A DNA stretch of 64,000 bases from Natrialba sp. SSL1 (GTDB lineage Archaea > Halobacteriota > Halobacteria > Halobacteriales > Natrialbaceae): assembly GCF_001861355.1 (NCBI RefSeq), contig NZ_MASN01000060.1, forward strand, positions 1 through 64,000, read 5' to 3'. This document shows, piece after piece, positions 28,186 to 35,949 of the stretch (within the stretch, counting starts at the first letter, position 1; each line of letters opens with the position of its first letter). The notes under the pieces are model-generated. The model was not told the origin of the DNA and did not search any database. It saw only the letters and a program-made list of their open reading frames with translations. Position numbers and translations under genes: made by a program.

Positions 28186-28536
28186 TCTCGCTCACGTGGT
28201 TGTTACCCACGGAAATAGTCGACCACAATACGATACAAGTACTGTGTGGAAGGAGCGACAGTCACTGGAAAACATATGTTTACAATACCGGACGTTGTGG
28301 AATCGAAGTCTGGCCAAACGGGCGAAGTAGAAGCTGAGAGAGCGGTCGACACGGCGAGTCAGGAGCTTGGGTCCCGAGGCCCGGCTACGGTTGAGACAGC
28401 ACAGCGCGGCCGCTCACGGACCATGAGTAACGCGCATCGGAACGTTCAGCGACAGCCGGCCAACGACGACACGGTGAACGGCGATGCGTGCGTGAGATAG
28501 TCAGAATCGATACGACAGACGGTGGTGACCGGACAG
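28186..28536. other. 351-bp gap between the peptidase and the AbrB-like gene
   Basis: The two flanking genes are on the minus strand. The peptidase promoter should lie in the AT-richer part (28200-28300). A plus-strand frame of up to 84 codons (28246-28500) exists, but its composition is not acidic and no family is recognised, so I do not call it a gene. Confidence 0.4.
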
Positions 28537-28734
28537 CTAGAACTCGTGTTCGACGTCGTCCTCGTCGGCCTTCTGGATGATGATTTTTCCGTCCCGGACT
28601 CGGACGAAGACTTCGTCGCCGATATCCATCCCCGCGACTGCGAGTTCGTCCTCGTGGAGATTGAGGTGGACGTTGTGATAGTTGCCGTCTTCGTCTTTCG
28701 CACCGCTTGGACTCAGCTTCTTTTTCCGTACCAT
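28537..28734 (-). CDS. AbrB/SpoVT-like small DNA-binding protein
   Basis: A 65-residue basic-then-acidic protein. The start MVRKKKLSP is followed by VHLNLHEDELAVAGMDIGDE and VFVRVRDGKIIIQKA, the pattern of a swapped-hairpin AbrB/MazE beta barrel (strand, DIGD turn, VRxGxIxI strand). Such proteins are transcription regulators or antitoxins; no toxin gene is adjacent. It is a small conserved protein of haloarchaea as far as I can recall. Its TATA element predicts a leader of about 10 nt. Confidence 0.8.
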   Translation of the reverse strand: MVRKKKLSPSGAKDEDGNYHNVHLNLHEDELAVAGMDIGDEVFVRVRDGKIIIQKADEDDVEHEF

Positions 28735-28766
28735 CGCGGGATTCTATGACGAACTTCGCCGTAGGA

Positions 28767-28775
28767 TATACTTAA
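28767..28775 (-). promoter_or_regulatory. TATA element for the AbrB-like gene
   Basis: Minus strand reads TTAAGTATA, centred about 36 nt upstream of the ATG at 28734. Confidence 0.55.
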
Positions 28776-28922
28776 GTGTTTTCGACGCCTCGGCGAATGA
28801 CCGTCTCACACACCGGTTGGACACCCAATCGAGTGAGGGGACGGACGATAGCGGCCGATAATGCGGAAATGTCGCTGACGTACGTACTTAAAGATACCGG
28901 CGCAGTCGGTCGATTTTCGGGG

Positions 28923-28931
28923 ATATATTTA
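28923..28931 (+). promoter_or_regulatory. TATA box for the MC1 gene
   Basis: ATATATTTA lies about 42 nt before the ATG at 28969, predicting a leader near 15 nt. Confidence 0.55.
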
Positions 28932-28968
28932 TGTCGGACCGTGTGCTGGTTTCGCACGGAGCAAAACC

Positions 28969-29277
28969 ATGGTACGAGAAGACGGTAAGCGAAACTTTGC
29001 GCTGCGGTCGTCGAACGGTGAAGAAGAAAGTGTGTTCTCTGGGAACACACCACGCCAGGCCGCCCTCAAGGCAGCCCGCCGACTCGACCCTGGCTCGAGT
29101 GAGGACGAAGCCGATCGAACCGAGCTTCGACTGCGTGAGAAGGGAACGGACAAGGTCCATATCTACGACGGCTGGGCCTGGGAGGAGACGGCACCCGATG
29201 ACAAACCTGACTGGATGCCCGACGAGATCACGGAGGCCAACGTCTCCAAGAAAGGGATCGATCACCTAGAAGAATAA
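28969..29277 (+). CDS. MC1 family non-histone chromosomal protein
   Basis: A 102-residue architectural DNA-binding protein homologous to methanogen chromosomal protein MC1. Diagnostic pieces appear in order: RNFALRSSNGEEESVFSG, TPRQAALKAARRLD, ELRLREKGTDKVHIYDGW, then PDWMPDEITEANVSKKGIDHL. MC1 binds and sharply bends DNA as a monomer and contributes to chromosome compaction. Compared with methanogen MC1 it has extra acidic residues, as expected for a cytoplasm rich in potassium chloride. It is transcribed away from the AbrB-like gene. Confidence 0.93.
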   Translation: MVREDGKRNFALRSSNGEEESVFSGNTPRQAALKAARRLDPGSSEDEADRTELRLREKGTDKVHIYDGWAWEETAPDDKPDWMPDEITEANVSKKGIDHLEE

Positions 29278-29335
29278 CGCTCTTGTCGACGATTTCGTGT
29301 GAACGGACGGCGAGTGGCGACAATCGCCGACGGAG

Positions 29336-30106
29336 CTAGTCTGCGTGTTCCGCCCGGTCCGTTGGACTGTTCGGGCCATCCGATCCGCCTTGTCCTCCAC
29401 CGCGACCCGGGTCGCGGTCAGTTCCAAGCGAGCGGAGACTCGTCGCCTCGGCAGTCTGTGCGAGCGCTCGCTGGCTTCGGACGACGATGCCACCAAATCC
29501 GAGGATCAGGACAACCTCGACGTAGATAACGACGAGTTGGGCGACGAAGTCGTCGGCGAGCCCGGCGCCTTCGGAGATGATTCCGGTTGCAACCAGTCCG
29601 ACCCAGCCGAGGACGATGAGATACTTGAGTTTGGTAAATAGCAGTTGCCGCTCGGACTCGAGTGCCTTCGCGGCGCGGCTGAATGGACCGAACAGGAGGT
29701 ACAGGCCGAGCCCGAGCGCTGCAAACGTCCCGAGTGTCGCGAGGAGCGCGAGCGCGCCGTCGATGAACCAGCTTCCGAGGGTAATCCAGACGCGGCCGAG
29801 AACGGCGGCGAACAGGAGCAGCGTCAGCCGTCGCCCGACGCCAGCAACCGCACAGACGACGAGGACGATTGCGATCCACATGAACGTGTAGCCGACGAAG
29901 CGAAGCACGTCGGTTTCGGCACCAAAGAGACCGCTCGCGAGCGCCATCAGCACGTACGCGAGCCCCATTGCGCCGGCGGCGATGGCTGCGGCGTAGCCGT
30001 AGCGATGAGGACCGGACGGCAGCGACCGTGCGTAGCCGCCGAAGACTGCAGCGGCTGCGAGAAACACGGCACTCGAGACGGCGAGCATCGGTGTCGTGTC
30101 GATCAC
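29336..30106 (-). CDS. Opsin-family seven-helix membrane protein lacking the retinal lysine
   Basis: A 256-residue protein with seven hydrophobic helices between about 7 and 210 and a hydrophilic tail. The last helix (IYVEVVLILGFGG) aligns with the helix G motif of microbial rhodopsins: Glu197 falls at bacteriorhodopsin Asp212 and Ile201 at Lys216, with the following GFG retained. In helix C, LRFVGYTFMW aligns with the ARYADWLFTT region: Arg69 matches Arg82, but Gly72 replaces Asp85 and Val83 replaces Asp96. It therefore cannot form a retinal Schiff base by the normal route. GTG start at 30106 has a GGAGG 11 nt upstream; ATG at 30088 is the alternative. Confidence 0.75.
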   Translation of the reverse strand: MIDTTPMLAVSSAVFLAAAAVFGGYARSLPSGPHRYGYAAAIAAGAMGLAYVLMALASGLFGAETDVLRFVGYTFMWIAIVLVVCAVAGVGRRLTLLLFAAVLGRVWITLGSWFIDGALALLATLGTFAALGLGLYLLFGPFSRAAKALESERQLLFTKLKYLIVLGWVGLVATGIISEGAGLADDFVAQLVVIYVEVVLILGFGGIVVRSQRALAQTAEATSLRSLGTDRDPGRGGGQGGSDGPNSPTDRAEHAD

Positions 30107-30429
30107 GGGGAGGTCCCTCCGAGCGAACGGACGATCGGTAGTCGGGTGCGATTCGACGGCTGTCGATCCGGTGTGAGCTGCGGTCGTCTCATCTGAAGTC
30201 GTCTCCGGAGGGAGTGTGTGAGCGGGATGTGCAGACGACTGTTTCGATACCGGATAACTGTTATCGCCGATTCGGGGGCTACCGGCGCAGATAGCGGTTG
30301 ACTCACACCGATTGGGGGTCGTATGTCATATCAAGTGGGTGTTCTGACGTGAGAGTCCACTGCCATAACACCGGCAATCGTCAGTTCAAACCCCGGGTAT
30401 TTTGACCGTCTCTCGGCAAACAGAAGGCG
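30107..30429. other. 323-bp intergenic region between divergent genes
   Basis: It separates the opsin-like gene (minus) from pheA (plus). No gene is supported. A GGGTATTTTGACC stretch at about 30387-30399 may hold the pheA TATA element. GAAGG just before the pheA ATG could act as a ribosome binding site. Confidence 0.4.
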
Positions 30430-31248
30430 ATGACTGCAGTAACTCTCGGCCCCGAAGGGACCTACTCTCACCGGGCGGCTCAGGCGATCGCCGACGCGGA
30501 CGCGATCGACTTTCGCCAGTCCGTCACCTCGATCGTCGACGCCGTCGCGACCGGCGAGTACGACCGCGGCGTGATCCCCATCGAGAACAGTATCGAGGGC
30601 AGCGTCACGGAGAGCCTCGATGCGCTCGCCGAGTACGACGTCGCCGTCGTCCGCGAGATCGTCACCCCGATCAAACACGCCCTGCTCGCACAGGGGCCGG
30701 AGTTCGAGACGATCGCCAGCCACTCCCAGGCGCTCGCGCAGTGTCGCGCCTACCTCGAGCGCGAGTACCCCGACGCCACGCTCGAAGCCGTCGCGAGCAC
30801 GGCCCAGGGGGTCGAGTTCGCCCGCGACGATCCCACCATCGCCGGTATCGGCCATCCCGCCAACGCCGACACCGGCACCGAACTCGAGGTCCTCGCCGAA
30901 GACATCCAGGATCAGGACTCCAACGCGACGCGATTCTTCGCCGTCGCGCCCGCCGAGGACCGTTCGAAAGGCGGCGGCAAGACGACGCTGGTCGTCTACC
31001 CGAACGCGAACTATCCCGGCCTGCTACTCGAACTCCTCCAGCCGTTCGCCGACCGGGACATCAACCTGACTCGCGTCGAGTCCCGACCGAGCGGCCAGCG
31101 GCTGGGAGATTACGTCTTCCACGTCGATATCGAGGCGGGGCTCTACGAGGCGCGGACGAACGAGGCGATTGCCGAGTTAGAGGAGCTCGCCGAGAAGGGG
31201 TGGGTTCGCCGACTGGGCTCGTACGATCTCGAGCACGTCGTCGAGTAA
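30430..31248 (+). CDS. pheA: Prephenate dehydratase
   Basis: A 272-residue monofunctional enzyme that converts prephenate to phenylpyruvate in phenylalanine synthesis. Residues 1-180 form the dehydratase domain, opening with LGPEGTYSH and carrying the catalytic TRFF at 167-170. The C-terminal ACT domain holds the ESRP motif (217-220), which mediates feedback inhibition by phenylalanine in the family. No chorismate mutase domain is fused. It stands alone here, about 5 kb from pheST. Confidence 0.95.
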   Translation: MTAVTLGPEGTYSHRAAQAIADADAIDFRQSVTSIVDAVATGEYDRGVIPIENSIEGSVTESLDALAEYDVAVVREIVTPIKHALLAQGPEFETIASHSQALAQCRAYLEREYPDATLEAVASTAQGVEFARDDPTIAGIGHPANADTGTELEVLAEDIQDQDSNATRFFAVAPAEDRSKGGGKTTLVVYPNANYPGLLLELLQPFADRDINLTRVESRPSGQRLGDYVFHVDIEAGLYEARTNEAIAELEELAEKGWVRRLGSYDLEHVVE

Positions 31249-31290
31249 CCAGCGTACCGCGACAGCGACCCCGCACTGTTGGCAAGATTT

Positions 31291-31298
31291 CTTTTATG
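31291..31298 (+). promoter_or_regulatory. TATA box for the 31322 gene
   Basis: CTTTTATG is centred about 27 nt before the ATG at 31322, supporting that start over the GTG three bases earlier. Confidence 0.5.
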
Positions 31299-31321
31299 TC
31301 ACTACCCCCTCGTTCAGCGTG

Positions 31322-31714
31322 ATGATAACAGCGAGCAGCCTTCCAGACCCGGATCAGTACGAGTGGGACTTCGAAACGCGCGGTCGTGTCGGCATCTGGT
31401 ACATGAAGGGCTGGCAGGGCTTCGCCGACGAAGACCTCGACGCAGCGAGCGACCACTATCGCGAGCGTGGGAAGCGGGCCGATATCGACGCGACGCTCGC
31501 GGTCTTCGGCGACAAAACGAACCTCCCCAAAGAGACCCAGGAGTACATGGGCGAAGAGTGGTCCGCCAATGGTGCGTACACCGGCGTCGACAAGATCGGC
31601 TTCGTCTCCGAGGGAACAACGGCACTGGCAGTGAAATCGCAGGTCGACGTTGCCGGTGCGAGTGTGGACAGTTTCAGCGAGCTGGAGACGGCACTCGAGT
31701 GGGCACGAGCGTAA
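31322..31714 (+). CDS. Conserved small haloarchaeal protein of unknown function
   Basis: A 130-residue soluble acidic protein. The segments FETRGRVGIWYMKGWQGFAD, HYRERGKRADI and IGFVSEGTTALAVKSQVDVA suggest an alpha/beta fold, perhaps STAS/SpoIIAA-like, but I cannot name the family with confidence. The alternative start is the adjacent GTG at 31319. It is followed 85 bp later by the bcp peroxiredoxin gene on the same strand, so the two may share a transcript. Confidence 0.75.
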   Translation: MITASSLPDPDQYEWDFETRGRVGIWYMKGWQGFADEDLDAASDHYRERGKRADIDATLAVFGDKTNLPKETQEYMGEEWSANGAYTGVDKIGFVSEGTTALAVKSQVDVAGASVDSFSELETALEWARA

Positions 31715-31799
31715 GTTTCGGTTCGCTGCGATCAGGCACCAGTCGGCACCAGTCAGGCGCACCGAAACGCGTTTCTGCGCCATCGCAGTACGACCGGAC

Positions 31800-32255
31800 A
31801 TGCCACTCGAGACAGGCGACGATGTACCCAGCGTGACCGCACCGAATCAGGACGGCGAGGCAGTCTCGCCTGCGTTCGACGACCCAACAGTCCTCTACTT
31901 CTATCCGCGCGACGACACTCCCGGCTGTACGACCGAGGCGACCCAGTTCCAGCGTGAGCGAGACACCTATCGGGAGGCTGGCGTCGAGGTCTACGGCGTC
32001 TCGACCGACGACGTCGACTCCCACCAGTCGTTCGCCGAGGCGGAGGGACTCGAGTTCGACCTGCTCGCGGATCCGGATGGCGAGGTTGCCGACGCCTTTG
32101 GCGTCGAGGTCGAGAGCGGCGCGGCCGCGCGAACGTCGTTTCTGCTCGCCGACGGCGAGGTGCAGGCGGTCTACGAGAACGTTGATCCGGACGGGCACGC
32201 GCGTGACGTGTTGCTCGATGCGATGGACGAGGGGCTGGTGACGCTGCCTGAGTGA
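31800..32255 (+). CDS. bcp: Bcp/PrxQ-type peroxiredoxin
   Basis: A 151-residue thiol peroxidase of the AhpC/TSA fold. The peroxidatic Cys43 lies in FYPRDDTPGCTTEA. The resolving cysteine found five residues later in many Bcp proteins is absent, and there is no other cysteine, so it should work as a 1-Cys enzyme needing an external thiol. It reduces hydrogen peroxide and organic peroxides. ATG 31800 is the start that opens with MPLETGDDVP, the usual N-terminus. Confidence 0.93.
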   Translation: MPLETGDDVPSVTAPNQDGEAVSPAFDDPTVLYFYPRDDTPGCTTEATQFQRERDTYREAGVEVYGVSTDDVDSHQSFAEAEGLEFDLLADPDGEVADAFGVEVESGAAARTSFLLADGEVQAVYENVDPDGHARDVLLDAMDEGLVTLPE

Positions 32256-32317
32256 GCGGCGGACGGGCCACCGCACCCGAAACGAAGCAAATGGTTCTGT
32301 TGTTCGTCCGCGGGCAG

Positions 32318-32325
32318 AATTTATC
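32318..32325 (+). promoter_or_regulatory. TATA box for hsp20
   Basis: AATTTATC is centred 28 nt before the ATG at 32350, which fits a leaderless transcript. Confidence 0.6.
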
Positions 32326-32349
32326 CCTGTCGAACACCTACGCACAGGT

Positions 32350-32772
32350 ATGCGCCGAAACCCGTTTGACGAACTCGAGGAGATGCTCGACCGCGTCAGC
32401 AAGCAGGTCGAGGAGGGGATGGCCGGCGGCGGCCTGCAGGTACCCGGCTCCGTCCCAGTGGATGTCGCCGATCGTCACGACGAGTACGTGGTGACGGCCG
32501 ACCTCCCGGGCTACGACGTCGAGGATATCGACCTCACGCTCACGGACGGGACGCTCCGTCTCGAGGCGACCCGCGCGGACGAACAAGAAGAACACGTCGA
32601 AGGACGGTATCTCCGACGCGAGCGGACGCGAAAGTCGGCGAACCGTCAGATTCGACTCCCCGATCCGGTCGACGAGGATGCAATCGATGCCGGCTACGAG
32701 AACGGCGTGTTGACCGTTCGGCTTCCGAAGGAGTCGACTGACGAGGAATCGAAGCAGATCGACATCGAGTAG
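32350..32772 (+). CDS. Hsp20 family small heat-shock protein
   Basis: A 140-residue alpha-crystallin-domain chaperone. A short N-terminal arm (MRRNPFDELEEMLDRVSKQV) leads to the domain at about 35-130, with YVVTADLPGYDVEDIDLTL and the closing GVLTVRLPKE. Such proteins form oligomers that hold unfolding clients. The acidic composition and size are normal for haloarchaea. The C-terminal IxI-type anchor appears as QIDIE. It is followed by a region of short repeats and a T-rich stretch that may end transcription. Confidence 0.93.
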   Translation: MRRNPFDELEEMLDRVSKQVEEGMAGGGLQVPGSVPVDVADRHDEYVVTADLPGYDVEDIDLTLTDGTLRLEATRADEQEEHVEGRYLRRERTRKSANRQIRLPDPVDEDAIDAGYENGVLTVRLPKESTDEESKQIDIE

Positions 32773-33085
32773 CTGCGTAGTCGAGTAGCCGAAGAGTCGA
32801 GTAGTCGATTGCTCGGGTACTCGAGTACTCGAGTGGATCCACGGCGAGCACAGCACAGCACCGCAACGGCTGTTTTTCGGTTTGGTCGATCGCAGTGCCC
32901 GAGTCGGATCACCCGACCGAGTCAGCGCCGCTGGCCTCTCGCCGAGTGACCGGACGGTCGCTCGAGTACGCGAAACGGACCCGGATTCGAGCGTAGGGGG
33001 CGAGGAAACGGACGAAGACGGCGTCGAGCGCCGGCAAGTGATGGAAAGTTATACAGCCACGACGCTCTCAGAGCTATATAAGCAA
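32773..33085. other. Repeat-rich region between hsp20 and leuS
   Basis: Copies of GTCGAGTAG-like units and ACTCGAGT palindromes fill about 32777-32834. A TGTTTTT tract at 32871-32877 could terminate hsp20. The remainder up to leuS is open in the leuS frame from 32882, but it lacks homology to LeuRS N-termini that I know. Confidence 0.45.
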
Positions 33086-35767
33086 ATGAGCGACGCGGGA
33101 TACGACCACGCAGCAGTCGAGCAACGCTGGCAGGCCGCGTGGGACGACGCGGGCGCGTATCGGACATCGGACGACGTCGACGATCCGACGTACGTCCTCG
33201 GGATGTATCCGTACCCGTCCGGGAAACTCCACATGGGCCACGTCCGAAACTACACCATTACGGACGCCTACGCCCGATACCGTCGAATGCAGGGCGACGA
33301 CGTCCTCCACCCGATGGGCTGGGACGCCTTCGGCCTCCCCGCCGAGAACGCGGCCAAGGAGCGCGACACCAACCCGCGCGACTGGACGTTCGACTGCATC
33401 GACACGATGCGCGACCAGATGCGCGCGATGGGCTTTGGCTACGACTGGGAGCGCGAGATTGCGACCTGTACGCCCGAGTACTACCAGTGGAATCAGTGGC
33501 TCTTCTCCCGGTTCCACGAGGAAGACCTCGTCGAGCGCCGCGACGCCGAAGTGAACTGGTGTCCCCACTGTGAAACCGTCCTCGCAGACGAACAGGTCGA
33601 GGGCGAGGCCGAACTCTGCTGGCGCTGTGACACCCCCGTCGAGCAGCGCGAACTCGAGCAGTGGTTCCTGAAGATTACCGAGTACGCGGACGAACTACTC
33701 GAGGACATCGACGAACTGGAAGGCTGGCCGAACTCGGTCCGCCAGATGCAGCGCAACTGGATCGGTCGCCAGTACGGTGCCGAGGTGGAGTTCGAAATCG
33801 GTGGTCACGGCTCTGTTACCGCCTTTACTACTCGCCTCGACACCATCCACGGCGCAACGTTCTTCGCACTCGCGCCGGACCACCCGATCAGCGAGCAGGC
33901 TGCCGAGGAGGACGACGATGTCCGCCACTTCATCGAGCACGAGGCTGACCCCGAGGGCGACGAGCCAAACGGTGTCGCAACAGACCTGACGGCGACGAAC
34001 CCCGTAACGGGCGAGGAGATTCCCGTCTACGTCGCGGACTTCGTCCTCTCAGATGTTGGGACGGGCGCACTGATGGCCGTTCCTGGCCACGACGAGCGCG
34101 ATCACGCCTTCGCCGAGAAGATGGGCGAGGAGATCGTCCCCGTTATCGCGCCCGAACCCGAGGAGGGCGAGGAGCCGGAGATTCCCGACATCAGCGAGGA
34201 GGCGTTCACCGATGACGGCGTGCTCGTCAACTCGGGCGAGTACGACGGACTCGACAGCGAGACGGCCCGCGAGCGCCTGACCGACGACATCGAGAGCGCC
34301 GAGCACACCACACAGTACCAGCTGCGCGATTGGGGCATCTCCCGCCAGCGCTACTGGGGAACGCCGATTCCGGTCGTCCACTGCCACGACGGCTGTGGCT
34401 CGGTCGTCGTGCCCGACGAAGAGCTCCCCGTCGAGTTGCCCGAGTTCATCAACACCACCGGCAACCCGCTGGATGCCGCCGAGGAGTGGAAGCAGACGAC
34501 CTGTCCCGACTGTGGTGGCGACGCCACCCGTGAGACGGACACGATGGACACCTTCGTCGACTCCTCGTGGTACTTCCTGCGGTACGTCTCACCCGAACTG
34601 GACGAGGCACCGTTCGACCTAGCGCGTGCGAACGACTGGATGCCGGTCGACCAGTACGTCGGCGGCATCGAACACGCCGTGATGCACCTGCTGTACTCGC
34701 GATTCTTCACCAAAGTCCTCGCGGACCACGAGGGCCTGGAACACCGCGAGCCGTTCACGAACCTGCTCGCTCAGGGGATGGTCCAGCTAGAAGGCGAGAA
34801 GATGTCCAAGTCGAAGGGGAACACCGTCTCGCCCCAGCGGATCGTCGAGGAGTACGGCGCGGACACCGCGCGCCTGTTCATGATGCAGGCCGCCCAGCCC
34901 GAGCGCGACTTCGACTGGAGCGAGGAGGGCGTGCGCTCGACGAACGCCTTCCTGACGCGACTGAAGGAGATGGTCGAAGACTTCGCCACGGAGCAGCCTG
35001 CCGGCGAGGACGACGCCATTGCACGCTACGTCGCGAACGAAATCGATGCGACAGTCGCCATCGCCGGTGGCGAGTACGACGACCTGACGTTCAACCGTGC
35101 ACTGCGTGAGACCCAGGACCTCGTCCGCACGCTGCGCCAGTATGCAGCGTACACTGAACCCCACGCAGAAACCTACGAGCGCGGTCTCTCTGCGGTCGTG
35201 CGCCTGCTCGCCCCCGTCGCACCACACCTGGCGGAGGAGTTGTACGCCGAACTCGACACCGGCGAGGACGGGGACGAGAACAGGACCGAGAACGCGTTCG
35301 TCGTCGACGCATCGTGGCCGACCGCAACGGTCGACCGCGAGTACGTCACGAAACGCCGCCAGCTCGTCGAAAACACCCGCGAGGACGTCCGCGACATCAT
35401 CGATGTCGCCGGCATCGAGGACCCGCAGGCGATCGACGTCGTCGTCGCGCCCGACTGGAAGTACGACGCACTCGAGATCGCCATCGAGAGCGACGCACCG
35501 AACCTGATCGGCGAACTAATGCAGGAGTCGCACATCCGCGAACAAGGCGATGCCGCAGCTGACTACGGTCAGGACCTGCAGGCCGAACGCGAAGCGCTGT
35601 CGATGACGCTCGGTCCCGATGAGGAACACGAGGCACTCGAGTCCGCCGCGTGGCTCCTCGAGCGCGAGTTCGAGGCGCCTGTGTCGGTCGTCCACGCGGA
35701 CGAAGTTGACGAGAGCGTGTTGAAGAACGCAGCGCCGGGGCGGCCAGCGATCGAGATCGACGACTGA
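33086..35767 (+). CDS. leuS: Leucyl-tRNA synthetase
   Basis: An 893-residue class I synthetase with intact HIGH (HMGH at 49-52 in PYPSGKLHMGHVRNY) and KMSKS (572-576 in EKMSKSKGN). A CP1 editing domain lies between, with TTRLDT-type sequence (FTTRLDTIHGATF). Zinc-type cysteine pairs occur (NWCPHCE, CWRCD). The anticodon-binding domain fills the C-terminal third. I chose ATG 33086 because MSDAGYDHAAVEQRWQ matches the usual N-terminus. An in-frame ATG at 33041 adds 15 residues and is the alternative. A TATATA at 33074-33079 is too close to be its promoter. Confidence 0.95.
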   Translation: MSDAGYDHAAVEQRWQAAWDDAGAYRTSDDVDDPTYVLGMYPYPSGKLHMGHVRNYTITDAYARYRRMQGDDVLHPMGWDAFGLPAENAAKERDTNPRDWTFDCIDTMRDQMRAMGFGYDWEREIATCTPEYYQWNQWLFSRFHEEDLVERRDAEVNWCPHCETVLADEQVEGEAELCWRCDTPVEQRELEQWFLKITEYADELLEDIDELEGWPNSVRQMQRNWIGRQYGAEVEFEIGGHGSVTAFTTRLDTIHGATFFALAPDHPISEQAAEEDDDVRHFIEHEADPEGDEPNGVATDLTATNPVTGEEIPVYVADFVLSDVGTGALMAVPGHDERDHAFAEKMGEEIVPVIAPEPEEGEEPEIPDISEEAFTDDGVLVNSGEYDGLDSETARERLTDDIESAEHTTQYQLRDWGISRQRYWGTPIPVVHCHDGCGSVVVPDEELPVELPEFINTTGNPLDAAEEWKQTTCPDCGGDATRETDTMDTFVDSSWYFLRYVSPELDEAPFDLARANDWMPVDQYVGGIEHAVMHLLYSRFFTKVLADHEGLEHREPFTNLLAQGMVQLEGEKMSKSKGNTVSPQRIVEEYGADTARLFMMQAAQPERDFDWSEEGVRSTNAFLTRLKEMVEDFATEQPAGEDDAIARYVANEIDATVAIAGGEYDDLTFNRALRETQDLVRTLRQYAAYTEPHAETYERGLSAVVRLLAPVAPHLAEELYAELDTGEDGDENRTENAFVVDASWPTATVDREYVTKRRQLVENTREDVRDIIDVAGIEDPQAIDVVVAPDWKYDALEIAIESDAPNLIGELMQESHIREQGDAAADYGQDLQAEREALSMTLGPDEEHEALESAAWLLEREFEAPVSVVHADEVDESVLKNAAPGRPAIEIDD

Positions 35768-35879
35768 GACGGCCCGGTATAGTCGCTTTTACCGCGACCG
35801 CGAGCAGACTCCGGTCGCGCCGGCAAACCGTCACAGCAGACCGGGAGGCGAGACAGTTTCAGGGGAACGAAATCAGAGA

Positions 35880-35907
35880 CTGCAGTCTGCAGTCTGCAGT
35901 CTGCAGT
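35880..35907. repeat. Four perfect 7-bp tandem repeats (CTGCAGT)
   Basis: Four head-to-tail copies of CTGCAGT, each containing the palindrome CTGCAG, sit about 12 bp upstream of the TATA box of the sensor kinase gene. Confidence 0.75.
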
Positions 35908-35918
35908 TTCGATGACGG

Positions 35919-35927
35919 AATTTATGG
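35919..35927 (+). promoter_or_regulatory. TATA box for the PAS histidine kinase
   Basis: AATTTATGG is centred 27 nt before the GTG at 35950, supporting a leaderless GTG start. Confidence 0.6.
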
Positions 35928-35949
35928 TCCGCAGGGTAGTAACTGACTC

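Noticed and set aside
28246-28500. An 84-codon plus-strand frame in the gap near 28.3 kb
   Set aside because: Composition is not acidic, GC bias at third positions is weak and no family is recognised.
33041-33085. LeuRS start at 33041
   Set aside because: The added 15 residues have no similarity to LeuRS N-termini that I know; kept only as an alternative.
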